Shown: one piece after another, positions 12,348 through 22,665 of the stretch
How the letters are laid out: each line of letters opens with the position of its first letter
Numbering within the stretch: the first letter of the stretch is position 1
Assembly (NCBI GenBank): GCA_030549335.1
Contig: CM060194.1
Coordinates: 59,672,547-59,736,546, forward strand
Reading direction: 5' to 3'
Origin: Pontederia crassipes
Taxonomy: Eukaryota > Streptophyta > Magnoliopsida > Commelinales > Pontederiaceae
DNA length: 64,000 nucleotides
The notes under the pieces: generated by a model
Database searches by the model: none
Seen by the model: only the letters and a program-made list of their open reading frames with translations
Told to the model about the DNA's origin: nothing
Position numbers and translations under genes: made by a program

Positions 12348-13208
12348 CTACGAGTGCTGTGAAGGCCCCTCGTCCTGCAGTGGTACTGGATCCTCATCAT
12401 CTGAATCTGACTGTGCATGAGGGTCTGCTATGTGGCGAGGCTCCACCTGTCTCAAAGAAGGAAAGTATGTCCCGTTCGTATGATCAAAGATAGTGAAGCG
12501 ATCAGCATCTGTGCATGGCAATGTCTCAATTCTATTGCAAAACTTGAAGACCAGACCACCTGAAGTCCTCTTGACAAGGTTCATATGAAGAATCGTGGTC
12601 ATCCCAATAAATGTGGGCTCAATAGGCTTAAGAGAAGATAGGTCAAGGCCCAAATAAAGGGCTATAGGAGTAATCAGGCCACCATTAATAACTTTGCATG
12701 ATGACCTGGATGCCTGTCTTTGAAAATTATCAGCTAAGATGGCGCCGATGTTAAGTTGTCTTCCTTCCACCATAGCCCACAATATCTCCAGCTCTTTAGT
12801 ATTAATAGCACCCTCACTTTCTCCTCTACCACAGATAGTATAAGAGATGATCCTGTGGACATATCGAAATACTGGATTCTGAATAAGACTTGTCTTTGCG
12901 CGGGAAGGAAGGAAGGGCTCATCATTTGTTATTGCATTCCAGAAAGCAGCTCCCTGAAACTCAGGAGGAGTGGCAGAAGACTCTAGCAGGGGAAATCCAT
13001 AGATCGACTCTGGCATAGAAAAGCCATATTCATTATTAAAAAGACGGAAGCTAACTCGATGGCGCCAAGCAGAGCACTCATAAGCATATGAACTGAAGAA
13101 CTCATGGAACAACTTCTCGTACGTCGGCCACCGTTGATCTAGAAATATCCTCATCCCCACCCTCTCAAAGAGCAACATAATGTCAGCATCAATATTTAAA
13201 TCTGCCAT
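12348..13208 (-). CDS. Retrotransposon accessory ORF ('putative plant transposon protein' type)
   Basis: This 286-codon frame on the minus strand resembles ORFs found in Athila/Tat-like plant LTR retrotransposons and often labelled putative plant transposon protein. Landmarks are LFERVGMRIF near residue 13, TYEKLFHEFFSS near 29, FRLFNNEYG, a central RYVHRIISYTICGR stretch and GGLITPIALYLGLDL. The end is acidic (SDSDDEDPVP). Homology-like sequence continues past both ends: upstream a frame with PTSLEFRDPTQQKRY stops just before, and downstream of the TAG at 12345-12347 the frame goes on with MQQHHQETQAEF and a poly-proline end (to about 12085). The original protein was therefore longer, and this is a decayed piece. 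Its molecular function is unknown to me. Confidence 0.6.
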   Translation of the reverse strand: MADLNIDADIMLLFERVGMRIFLDQRWPTYEKLFHEFFSSYAYECSAWRHRVSFRLFNNEYGFSMPESIYGFPLLESSATPPEFQGAAFWNAITNDEPFLPSRAKTSLIQNPVFRYVHRIISYTICGRGESEGAINTKELEILWAMVEGRQLNIGAILADNFQRQASRSSCKVINGGLITPIALYLGLDLSSLKPIEPTFIGMTTILHMNLVKRTSGGLVFKFCNRIETLPCTDADRFTIFDHTNGTYFPSLRQVEPRHIADPHAQSDSDDEDPVPLQDEGPSQHS

Positions 13209-13705
13209 GGTGTTGTGACATGCATACCGGGTGGGAGTAATAGTGAAGAAGAACGTCTGTCAGTAGCGTTTTTGTTGGGTAGGATCCCTGAACTCCAGAC
13301 TGGTGGGTCGCGATGGTCGATCTTCCTGTTGGGTAACTTCATTATCAGGAAGGAGCATTGGCACGACGGACAATAGACTTCCGGCGAGGTTGCATGTTGA
13401 ATGGTGACTAGTGAGGCACTCTGTGCAAGAAACCCGGCCCGGGTTTATGGGAGCTCAGCCCGAGTCGATGCTGTCGAAGGAGATGTTGTTGCTGAACAAT
13501 CAACCCGGCCCGGGTATATAGATGACGCGGTTTGGGTTTTATCAGTGGCTTGAGACGGGCGCGGTGCAATGCCACTCGGAGCACGACCCGAGTTTACAGA
13601 AGGCGCGGCCCGGGTTGTGATCGCGACGTGAGGCGGATGGCTGGCAAGGAATCCCACCGCGATCGCCTCACACCATGCATCAAATGAGTCATATTTTAAT
13701 GCCAA
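13209..13705 (-). pseudogene. Upstream remnant of the retrotransposon ORF
   Basis: On the minus strand this stretch reads in pieces such as MALKYDSFDAWCEA, NPGRV repeats and SVVPMLLPDNEV, leading in frame or near-frame into the ORF at 13208. It is interrupted by stops near 13443 and 13260. It contains the GC-rich palindromic CCCGGGCC motifs also present in the LTR. It looks like the variable, low-complexity N-terminal region of the same protein. Confidence 0.45.
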
Positions 13706-13975
13706 CCCGGTCCGGGTATGATGCCAGCTCGGCCCGAGTTTCTCTTGAACTCAATCATATGTGCTCTTTATGCTCCATTTTACGTGCTTTTTTTTATCCG
13801 ATCATTTTGCACCTCCAAAATGATGATCTTGAGAATAAAATCAAATAGAAGTGGGTAGCTTTGGACTCAAAAGAAATTAAGAAAATAAATGAGAAAATAG
13901 ATGCATGCAATGGTAAAAACTACGAAAAATAACCTAAATGATGCATGTAAAACATGCATAAAAATGCATGCATCA
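13687..13975 (-). repeat. Truncated 5' LTR of the same retrotransposon
   Basis: This is only the first 289 bp or so of the LTR (minus sense), matching 10561-10833. It ends with GCATCA directly before the TCATG duplication. Sequence on its left belongs to the internal ORF, so the rest of this LTR and the 5' internal region are deleted. Confidence 0.78.
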
Positions 13976-14093
13976 TCATGGTTATGATAGAATAATGAAT
14001 TGTCGAGCATCGATTTTAGACTTCTAACATGGCCATGAATAGGTGTGGGCACAAGCATGATCGAAGCTTCAATTTTCAAGTCAAGCGCTCTTT

Positions 14094-14231
14094 GTTATAT
14101 GGCACGATCGTGTTCGAACTGTGATTTTCTTCACCCTGAGATTCTTTGATCACAAACGTGATGTTATATGGAACGATCGTGACCGAACTATGATTTTCTT
14201 CACCTTGAGATTTGTCGATCACAGGTGTGAT
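14094..14231 (+). repeat. Two-copy 69-bp tandem repeat
   Basis: gttatatgg(c/a)acgatcgtg starts at 14094 and again at 14163. Both units continue with tgattttcttcaccytgaga. Related cacgatcatg and gaccgaac words lie in reverse orientation at about 17560-17632, which fits the inversion described for this block. Confidence 0.65.
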
Positions 14232-14248
14232 GGATTATGTGTCATTAT

Positions 14249-15912
14249 TAAAGATGGAAAAATGGGCCATGTCGTGCCGTGCCCGTGCCGGTCAACTCAT
14301 GTTTGACCGTGCTGCGGGCCGTGTCGTGCCGACATGGTCCATTTTCAAAATGGTCCATGTCGTGTAAAATGGACCATTTTCGACCCCGACACGGTCTAGG
14401 CCCGGCCTGATCAGGCCGGCCGGGTCGGGTCATGCTGGGTCGGGCGGCCCGCGGCCCTTTTTTCAATTTCAACTTTTAAATAATAAAATAAATTTAATTA
14501 TTATAGAATAGAGTAGGCTCATTAGAGTATAATGAGTATTATTATTTATTCTATAATATACAATTGATAATAACTATATAGTTAAAATTTCAAATATATT
14601 AAGTCCTTAATTTATAATTATTAAGTTAATAAATTTGTAAAATGATTAATTGAGTTTTGAGTAATAACTAATAAGTTATAAGCTATAACTTTATATATAA
14701 AAGTAATTGATAAGTATTTAATAAATATATATTAGTAATTAATTGTATTCTAGTATTCTACCCAAAGTGAGAGTGAGAGTTTGAGAGAGAGAATATAATA
14801 TATAGTACATTAGTCCTATTGTACTACATTATATATAATTTATTGTATAATGCATAAGTAGTATAGATAATTAGGTACTTAGGTAGTATACTACTATACT
14901 ATAGATACTTAAGTACTAATTTATTATATAGTAAAAATAGTAATGGACACCGAGATTAACGTGGTTCGGCTATTTTAGCCTACGTCCACGGAAGTTTTAA
15001 TGTTTTATTATTATCGATTATTATGAAATAATCAATAAATGCAAAATTACAAAAAATTAAAAATTACATCTTGTACAAATAATTATTTTATGAAGAATTA
15101 TAAGCGGAGGAGACATTCGTTTCATCATCATCTTCTATGTATGGTAATATGGATTCCTGACCTTGTGTTCGAGTATCTGCATCAAACCAATCTTTTAATA
15201 ATATACAAACCTCTATCGACTTAGAGTTCATTCTATTTCTTCTCTCATCCAAAATTCTGGAACCTGCAGAAAAACATTGTTCTGATGCCACTGTAGACAT
15301 CAGAACAGCTAAAAGATCTCGAGTTAAGGCGAAGAGAATTGGATACGTACGATAGTTTAATCTCCACCAGGTCAAGACATTGATTTCACTATCACATTCA
15401 TTTGGACGTGATAAGTAATCTTGTAGTTCATTATACAAAGGTGCAACTGAATTGGATGAACCTTCATCCGAGCCTCTTGATGTGCCCCCCTAATAGAGGA
15501 CATGAATCTAGAAAATGATCTATTATTGGAAGGTCTGGGTGCTACTGGTGGACATGATGAAGATGCTTGTTCTCTACGTACACCAAATTTTACTTCATAA
15601 ATATTATATAAGTTATTTATTATATTTTTGTAATCATGATCTGGATTAATAAAATCGTCAGTTTGCAATTCTAGATGACTTCTTATATATTGTTCGGGAA
15701 AATAATTCTTAATCTCTCTGGTGTACCATTTAAGACCGGATCCTTTAAATCTAGGATCCATCATCATTGCTAAAATTCCTATGAGAGGCAAATTATTCCA
15801 ATATTCTAAAAATTTTGATTCCATCAAATAAATTATTTCAGAAAAATCATTTGATAATTCACATTTTTCATTAAATGAACTTGTCATTTCATGAAGTTGA
15901 TTAATTATTAAT
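14249..15912 (-). mobile_element. hAT transposon, C-terminal half (minus strand)
   Basis: The left terminus TAAAGATGG at 14249 is preceded by gtcattat (14241-14248). Next come subterminal GC-rich cacgacacgg-type repeats, AT-rich DNA, and then the C-terminal part of a hAT transposase on the minus strand. The element is cut at about 15912, in the middle of the transposase. The other half lies in opposite orientation at 17641-19900. The two termini and their flanking 8-bp repeats match as one element once the intervening segment is turned. Confidence 0.8.
15088..15900 (-). pseudogene. hAT transposase, C-terminal part (frameshifted)
   Basis: In minus-strand order: SFNEKCEL, a mid-region FLEYWNNLPLIGILAMMMDPRFKG (about 15755-15825), then NYFPEQYIRSHL, and after one frameshift in a G run near 15486 the hAT dimerisation region with NVLTWWRLNYRTYPIL, ASEQCFSAGSRILDERRNRM and LLKDWF. 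These are hallmarks of plant RICESLEEPER/ZBED-like hAT transposases. In 15901-15986 the open frame reads through foldback-element sequence that is not part of the transposase. Only the single-base frameshift breaks the recognisable region. The protein is nonfunctional as it stands because the N-terminal half is elsewhere and reversed. Confidence 0.82.
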
Positions 15913-16648
15913 TTCGCCCTTTGGCGAGCTGGCATAGGGGCGCCAGCCTCCGTCTCCAAGTTCGTCCACTGGCGAGCTTCGCACAAGGAGCGCTAACGCC
16001 CCCTCGCGAGTTCGTCGGCGCTCCTATCATTTTTATTTTTTATAGTATCTCAACTTTGAGTCGTTTAGGGTCGTCGACGAGCTCGCGATGAGGCGTTGAT
16101 GCCCCTTGTGCGAAGCTCGCTAGTAGACGAGCTTGGAGAGGGGGGTCGGCCCCCTATGCCCACTCGCCAAAGGGTGAGCTTAGAGAGGGGGGCCGACACT
16201 CCCATAAGTCAGCTCGTCCGCGTCCTTAAATTTTTATAATATTTTTTATTGTATGATGTTAGCTAGTTAAATTTTTTTTATTATATTTTATTATGTCACG
16301 TCGCAAGATAATCGGGAGATTATTTCTTACCGGTCAAGTGGATGAATCGTGTAATAATATCAAAGTTGGGGGACTATTTAGAAATCGATTCAAAGTTGGA
16401 GGACGATCCGTGTAATTTATCTTGTTTGGAGCATTAAATGATGTGGATGACTTAAATGACGTGGATGAGAGAGAAACGGCTGACGTGTCGGCCACATATG
16501 CAAGGCAACCGGAAAACTCACTATCACCAGTCAAGAGGATTAATCATGCAAGAAAATAAAAGATGAGGGACGTTCTGGTTATAAATTGAAGTTGGGGGAC
16601 CAGTTAAAAATCGACTCAAAGTTGATGGACCATTCGTGTAATTTACCC
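15913..16648 (+). mobile_element. MULE-type foldback element, larger piece
   Basis: The right terminus ends ...gtgtaatttaccc at 16648, followed by taatgtttg (16649-16657). Positions 15914-16017 and 16073-16176 form a long inverted repeat around an AT-rich centre near 16045, including a shared GCTTCGCACAAGG core. The left arm is cut at about 15913. The missing outer part of that arm is found at 19901-20362. The same family occurs complete at 22666-23544. Confidence 0.78.
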
Positions 16649-16657
16649 TAATGTTTG

Positions 16658-17632
16658 ACCATAATAAAAAGGTCACATTTTGTAATAATTGTAAATATTA
16701 TATGGTAGTTTATTTTTTACTTTGAAAGAAAAATCAATACACTTGATCATGATGAGAAGGTCAATTGATGCACAAAAAATCATGCATTAATTTAGGTAAT
16801 TTAATTATAATTTTAAAAAAAATTGTGTTAGAAAGGAGTTATTTAATGAATTTTTAAATAATTTCTTTTAGATTTGATTGCTATCTAAATTTGGAAATTA
16901 TTTATGACATGACATAAAAGAAGGAAAGGAAGAATAGATTATCTTGGATGTGCATAGTGAATGCATTATAGTGTGGGGAGGGAAGGGAAGAATAGAGCGC
17001 ATGCAGGGTAAAATGTATTGCTGTGACACATTAGCGTCTCTAGTTACCATTGCACTTCGCGCATTCTAGAGTCACATTAGTGACACAATGATTCGCACTA
17101 TACTAGCGTCGCGCTAGTGCCGCATAAGCTTAGCGCCTCTTTAGACTCAATGTCATGTCGCATTAAAGCAAGTGGTCACGATGGTCACTCAATGTCTTCG
17201 CGCCATAGTAGCATCATAATAGCGCCAACACGCAGCGTGACTATGCCATTATGTCATCAAAATAGCGTGTCCACTATTAGTTCTGTTGTGGCATCTCAAT
17301 TATCGACGCTAAATGTGTTTCATCCACTCCACAATTAGGGACGCTATAGCATCTGAGTAGTGTGATTGCCCTTTTGGTGTTGTGTTGCGATGGTCAACAC
17401 ACATCTCTTGTAGTGCGGAGGCCACACTAATGTGTGGCCATGTGTTTTAGCGTTAGCGTCGCTTTAGAGACACAATATTGTGTCTCTAATCATGTTATTT
17501 ATTGTAGCGAGTCATGATTAGGGCAAGAAAAGGTGCAACATGACCTTAGAAGAAAGTCATGACCATGACACTCCAAGGCATGATCGTGGCAGAAAGAAAG
17601 ACAACGCTCATGGAGATTGATGTTCGGTCATG
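16658..17632. other. Segment between the two transposons, with CACTA-type remnants
   Basis: 16658-16970 is AT-rich with nothing recognised. 16970-17510 is full of agcgtc/gcgctag words. A CACTA-type terminus (minus sense CACTACAAGAGATG) ends at 17415. A second CACTA-like end (minus sense CGCTACAATAAATAACATGA) ends near 17508. Two palindromes lie between them, at 17420-17439 and 17464-17489. I did not find matching opposite ends, so the remnants are incomplete. Confidence 0.45.
17464..17489. repeat. Perfect 26-bp palindrome
   Basis: The half-site TTAGAGACACAAT is followed directly by its exact reverse complement. It sits in the subterminal part of a CACTA-like remnant, where such inverted words are common. 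Confidence 0.8.
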
Positions 17633-17640
17633 ATCATGAC

Positions 17641-19900
17641 TAAAGATGGAATTTCGGACGGGCCGCACGACCCGGCCCACCGCCGGCCCGCCTAAAATCC
17701 GTGCTGGCTTGGCCCGGCACGAACACGGTCCGCGCACGAAAAAATGGACCGTGTCGTGCCATACCGTGCCGGGTCGGACATCCGCACTGTTGGCACGACA
17801 CGGCCCGAGCACGATGAACATGGACCCAGCACGACACGACCCATTTTGACACGACACGGTCCGCGTACTTCGATGACGGGATGCGTCAGATGCAGTATTT
17901 GTACTCCAACATGGACCGTGTATTTCCTAACACGGTCCGTGTTAAGAAGTGGACAATGGCCTGCGGTCATTTCAAATTTTAACAGGGCCGCGCTGATCAA
18001 ACGCAACCCATTTTTTCTATTTTTAAACGAGATTCGTGATTTGACAACACGAACACACGTGCGTGGTCAAAAGCTTCAACACGGACCATGTTAGTTTCAA
18101 CACGGGCCGTGTTGGAGCATTCCTCCGCCTATAAAAGGCACGATCGATTTCATTCGTTCTCCACTTCTCCACTCGAAAATCCCTCTACTTCCAAGAATCC
18201 AAGTCTTCCAATCTTTCACAATGCTTTTTGTGACTTTCTCTGCCTCTCTCACACTGAGTGACTCAGTCTTTCTGCATTTTTCTTCTTTCCATTCGTGCTC
18301 TACTCTCAAACTCTCTCACTTTTAATTTATATTTATATTGTAATATTTATTTAGTAGTATTTTTATATTATTATTCACTCTTAATTTCTTATATATAACT
18401 ACATAATGGACCCGCGAGATCCCTTTCGTCTATATGGTGATTTTGCTACTTATTCACTTATGGACCACTTCCTACATATCCATATGGTACACCATATAAT
18501 ACTAATAGTAGTGGTGATTCTAATTCTTTATCAGCACAACTAAGTGGCGATTCGTCGGGTTATATGGAAACTACGGCGCCATCAACTAACTGCCCAATTA
18601 CCCCAACTACATATGTTAATCTTCCTGTCATTCCTAATCTTAATATTGCTTCAAGTTCTGCAGGTTCCGAAGGAGATTGTGCAATTGTGACACCTTCAGG
18701 TCCGTTAAGCTTGGATGCTCCCGTGCAAGGTGAGATAATAGGTAAAAAAAGAAGAACATCAAAGTTAACTAGTGAAGTTTGGAATTATTTTGAAAAAATT
18801 ATAGATGAAAATGATCCAAAAAAAGATAAAGCTATTTATAAAATTTGCAAGGCTAGTTATGATGTTGCCTCTTCTTCGGGCACAGGTAGTTTAAAACGAC
18901 ATTTATAATCGCATCCTATAACTACTAGGGAACAATTTTTAGCGGGTCAATTACCGCAACAGACTCAACTAGTTGCACCCGGTCATGGTACTGTCGGGAG
19001 CTGTTTATTTGCTTATAATCAAGAACATATGCGTGAAGGTTTAGCTAGATATGTTATACATGCAAAAATGTCTTACACATTTGCTGAAGATGAAAATTTT
19101 TTATATTATCAACAAAATTATGTACAAGGTGCCTTTCGAAATGTTAGTAGAAAAACTATTAAAGAAGATTCGATTAAATTATATCGTAAGAAGAAAAATG
19201 AACTAATTAATTATTTTTTAGATTCTAAATTCATGTATAGTTTGACTAGTGACATATGGACTTCTTTAAATGATGATGATTTTTATGTGTTATAGTTCAT
19301 TGGATTGATACAAATTGGGTAGTGCAAAAAAGAATTATTCCGTTTAAAGAAATTGAGCATCGTCATAATGGTTTGCAAATTTCCAATGTGATAGAAAAAA
19401 TAATTAACGAATATGGTCTTAAAGAGAAAATTTTATGCCTTACTCTTGACAATGCAAGTGCTAATAATTCCGCTGCACAATTTTTAATTCAGAGATTAAA
19501 TCCTCCTTTAAATGGAATTCTTTTTCATCTAAGATGTGCATGTCATATTATTAATTTGTGTGTTAAAAAAGGATTAAAGGTAGTTGTTAGAGTACTTGAA
19601 ACTCTTAGAGCAGTTATTGTAAATCTACGTCACTCTGGACCTAGGAGACAAACATTTAAAGAAATTTGTCATCGTTATAATATTCCTTATAGAAAATTAA
19701 ACACTGATGTGTCTACGAGATGGAATAGTACTTACGACATGCTTAAATTATGTATTCCATTTAGACATGCACTCGATAATTATATTTTAACTGTGATGCA
19801 ATGTTCAGCAGCTCGAATTACTGATGCAGAATGGGATGTTGCTAATGCAGTTATGGAATTGTTACAAGTTTTTTATAATGCTACTTTAAAGTTATCTGCC
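17641..19900 (+). mobile_element. hAT transposon, N-terminal half (plus strand)
   Basis: The terminus TAAAGATGG at 17641 is preceded by atcatgac (17633-17640). The reverse complement of that flank, gtcatgat, matches the gtcattat flank of the other terminus at 7 of 8 positions. GC-rich subterminal repeats (cacgacacggtcc and related) run to about 18120, followed by the N-terminal half of a hAT transposase. The element is cut at about 19900 within the transposase, next to foldback-element sequence. Confidence 0.8.
18405..19900 (+). pseudogene. hAT transposase, N-terminal part (stops and frameshift)
   Basis: A BED-type zinc finger lies at about 18770-18908: SEVWNYFEKI, a Cys pair (IYKICKAS), SSGTGSLKRH. 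The frame then stops at 18906-18908. It resumes with SYTFAEDENF and RKTIKEDSI, breaks again near 19293, and continues with QISNVIEKIINEYGL, LTLDNASANNSA, HLRCACHIINLCVKKGL and STRWNSTYDMLKLC. These are the catalytic-core motifs of plant hAT transposases. It ends abruptly after NATLKLS at about 19898, where the minus-strand half at 15900 would be expected to continue. Confidence 0.83.
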
Positions 19901-20362
19901 AGGGGGCCGACACCCTTCCTCTGCTAGCTCGTCCGCATCCTAAAATTTTTATAATAATTTTTATTGTGTGATGTCAGCTAGTTAAAGTTTTTTATTATAT
20001 TTTACTATGCCACATCGTAAGATAATCGGGAGATTATTTTTTATCGGTCAAGTTGATGAATCGTGTAATAATATCAAAGTTGAGGGACTATTTAGAAATC
20101 GATTCAAAGTTGGGGGACGATCTGTGTAATTTACCTGATTTTGAGCGTTAAATGACGTGGATGACTTAAATGATGTGGATGAGAGAGAAACGGCTGACGT
20201 GTTGGCCACGTATGCAAGGTAACTGGGAAATTCACTATCACCGGTCAAGAGGACTAATCGTGCAAGAAAATAAAAAATGAGGGACGTTCTGGTTATAAAT
20301 TAAAGTTGGGGAACCAGTTGAAAATCGACTCAAAGTTGGGGGACCATTCGTGTAATTTACCC
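19901..20362 (+). mobile_element. MULE-type foldback element, outer arm piece
   Basis: This stretch matches 16186-16648 closely (gtcgcaagataatcggg-type core, tcactatcaccggtcaag, ending gtgtaatttaccc). It is followed by caaacatta (20363-20371), the reverse complement of the flank taatgtttg at 16649-16657. It supplies the outer arm missing from 15913, with only about 10 nt unaccounted for. Confidence 0.78.
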
Positions 20363-20371
20363 CAAACATTA

Positions 20372-22656
20372 ATTCCTCTCTAATAACGGGCTCTAAATGT
20401 CTTGTATTTATATGACACGAGTTATATTCTATTATTTCTCATGCATGTGATCCTTATGTAATTGAAAGGTAAAAGGTTACTTAATCGTGCTTATGTCTAA
20501 AGGATCTTCTGTATGACTTACTAGTTGATATTATCATATTTAGCTTTATGTTAACGGGAAGTTTTCCTTCCCTATATTAATTCTTACAAGCTACTTGATC
20601 TCATGCATGCCTCGTGCGATGACTTTTGCTCATGCGACATGTGCACATGGATAGTGTCATGTTAGATTATGTTGAGTCCTTGAAATTACATGTTATGTAT
20701 TATGAGGTAGACTTTGGACATCTTTATTTGTAGCTATATGTTGTATTTACCATTATCAAGCTTCCATATTATATACCTTTTATTATATATGTCATCTTAG
20801 CTTTCACATTTATGATTCAAAGCTGTATGATTTGATTATTATAAGTCTTTCGTTGATGTGGCATTTTTATTGGTTATCTTGATCAACAAAAGGGTTAAAG
20901 ATGTATTGAAGTATAGTGTCCCTCGAGAGCAGGTTTCGTCATGCGACAGAGATTGAATTTTGAAGCATTATAAAAAAATAAAGATTAGGAATATTAAAAA
21001 TATAAATGTCTATAGTCGTTAATAGTCATGTAGTTTTCTTATTCGATTGAATCTGGGACACCATTAGGTATAAAAAAACTTCAATATTGGAAAAAGTTAT
21101 TTTGGGTTGTAATATAGACTAATTATTAGAAAAATAATATTGGAAATATAGGGAAATGAAAAAGAATGGCTTGCAATGCGATAAAAAGTGTTAATTTAAT
21201 ACTAAAAATAGATAAATTAAGAATAATAATAACATAATTACTAATTGAAATTATTTGCTTTGGTCCCACATTTATAGTTTGCCATGTGAAATTGAAAAAA
21301 AAATGGATCTAATGGAATGAGCATAATTTATTCACTATCATACTTGGAATAGACCCACAAGTATTTTAATGATATAATCAATTAAAGTAAAAAGATCCAA
21401 AAATTGTGTGCAATGAAAAAAAAATGAATTTGGTTAGCTACTACTTTTATCCATTTTGAAATTTAGGGACAAGGCCAAGTGATAAGGCAAGGGATCCCAA
21501 GTCAATATGTTGTTGTCAAGTTTATCTACTAAATCCTATCAAAAGTTAATGGAATGAGAAAGAAAATCTAATTTATAAATTATTTTTATTAGGTTTAATA
21601 ATTCAGAAATCTTATTTAGTATCATATTATTATAATTTATACGAATAGAGTGTATCGCAATAACCCATAAAAGAAAAAAAAATTATATGATTTTTTAATT
21701 TATTGTTTATCTCTCATATTTTTTTATCTCACTCCTCTTCAGAAAAATTTCAATAGATTAAACATCAATAAAATAATTCTATTATCTTATGAAATATGAA
21801 CAGTTGAAATAAAAATAACAATATTTAACATTATATAGTTTTCAAATTTTCGGAAGGTAACTAATTCTTCAATTTTTTTTGATGAATTAAGCTTCCGTCC
21901 AAATTTTTTACTATCCCAAAAAAAAGGAATACATTGTTAATTTTATATTAATTTCAAATGTTCGATACCTTCATACTTGGAAGGGATTTCCAATCAATCG
22001 AAATTTGTGAAGTATCTATTCATCGGAACTAGCGGAGTAATTAGAGATGGAAGGAGGAATAGTAAGATGGTTTGGACCAATATTATTAAAATCTAACGGG
22101 ATTTTAATCATGAACTAGTTGTTGGTCCGAGAGTCAAAACTATTTTTACATTGAATGGAGAAAAAAACATTGATTGAATTAAAAAAAATCACTGAATCGG
22201 TTCAAATTCCTTTCTTTTAAAATAACCATAAATTAGGAAGGTTAAATAAAGGAAAAAAGCTAAAAAAAATAAAGAGGAGAGAAAGAATGAGATGTAAAAA
22301 ACTAAATAGATATAAAAATAAATATTAAAATTTGAATAATATTGAAAAAGAAATTATCAAAGACCATAAAAATAGAAATAAAAAAAGAAATTGTTAAAAA
22401 ATTAAAAAAATTAAGATAAATATATTAATAAACAAAAAATCAATGATAACCTATTAATACTTATATGTTGACAAGTTTTATTTATGATTATTAAAACTTT
22501 TAAAGGTTTATTATATTATTTATTATTGCAATATTTCTATATTATAATTTTAAATTATTATAAATAATTTTTTTAAATTGATCCAGAATCTAAAAAATCA
22601 GTCCAATCGTAGTGAGATTCAATCTAATTTTGAAAAAAAATGGTTTGCACGTACCA
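20372..22656. other. AT-rich intergenic DNA
   Basis: No gene, RNA gene or complete element recognised. Stretches near 22050-22210 and 22570-22620 (gaatcggttcaaat, gatccagaatc) look like worn terminal sequences of a DNA element, but no TSD could be assigned. Confidence 0.5.
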
Positions 22657-22665
22657 TATATTTAA

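Larger units (their letters stand above)
9227..13975 (-). mobile_element. Ty3/gypsy-type LTR retrotransposon (Athila/Tat style), internally deleted
   Basis: The element is bounded by the 5-bp direct repeat TCATG at 9222-9226 and 13976-13980. Read on the minus strand it begins TGATGCATGC and ends GCACGTATCA, with matching TGAT/ATCA termini. The left side holds a full LTR of about 1607 bp (9227-10833). The right side keeps only about 289 bp of the other LTR (13687-13975). Inside is one ORF (12348-13208 and upstream remnants), then purine-rich tracts before the 3' LTR. The gag and pol regions and the primer-binding site are missing. The deletion joins LTR to ORF at about 13687 across a GAGTCA microhomology. 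Assignment to Athila/Tat rests on the ORF type, the long LTR and the tract layout. Confidence 0.82.

Noticed and set aside
17546..18094. Overlapping frames of 70-116 codons on both strands
   Set aside because: They lie in the GC-rich subterminal repeats of the hAT element. Repetitive composition produces open frames on both strands.
22050..22640. Possible transposon with gaatcggttcaaat-type ends
   Set aside because: The ends are degenerate and I could not place a TSD.
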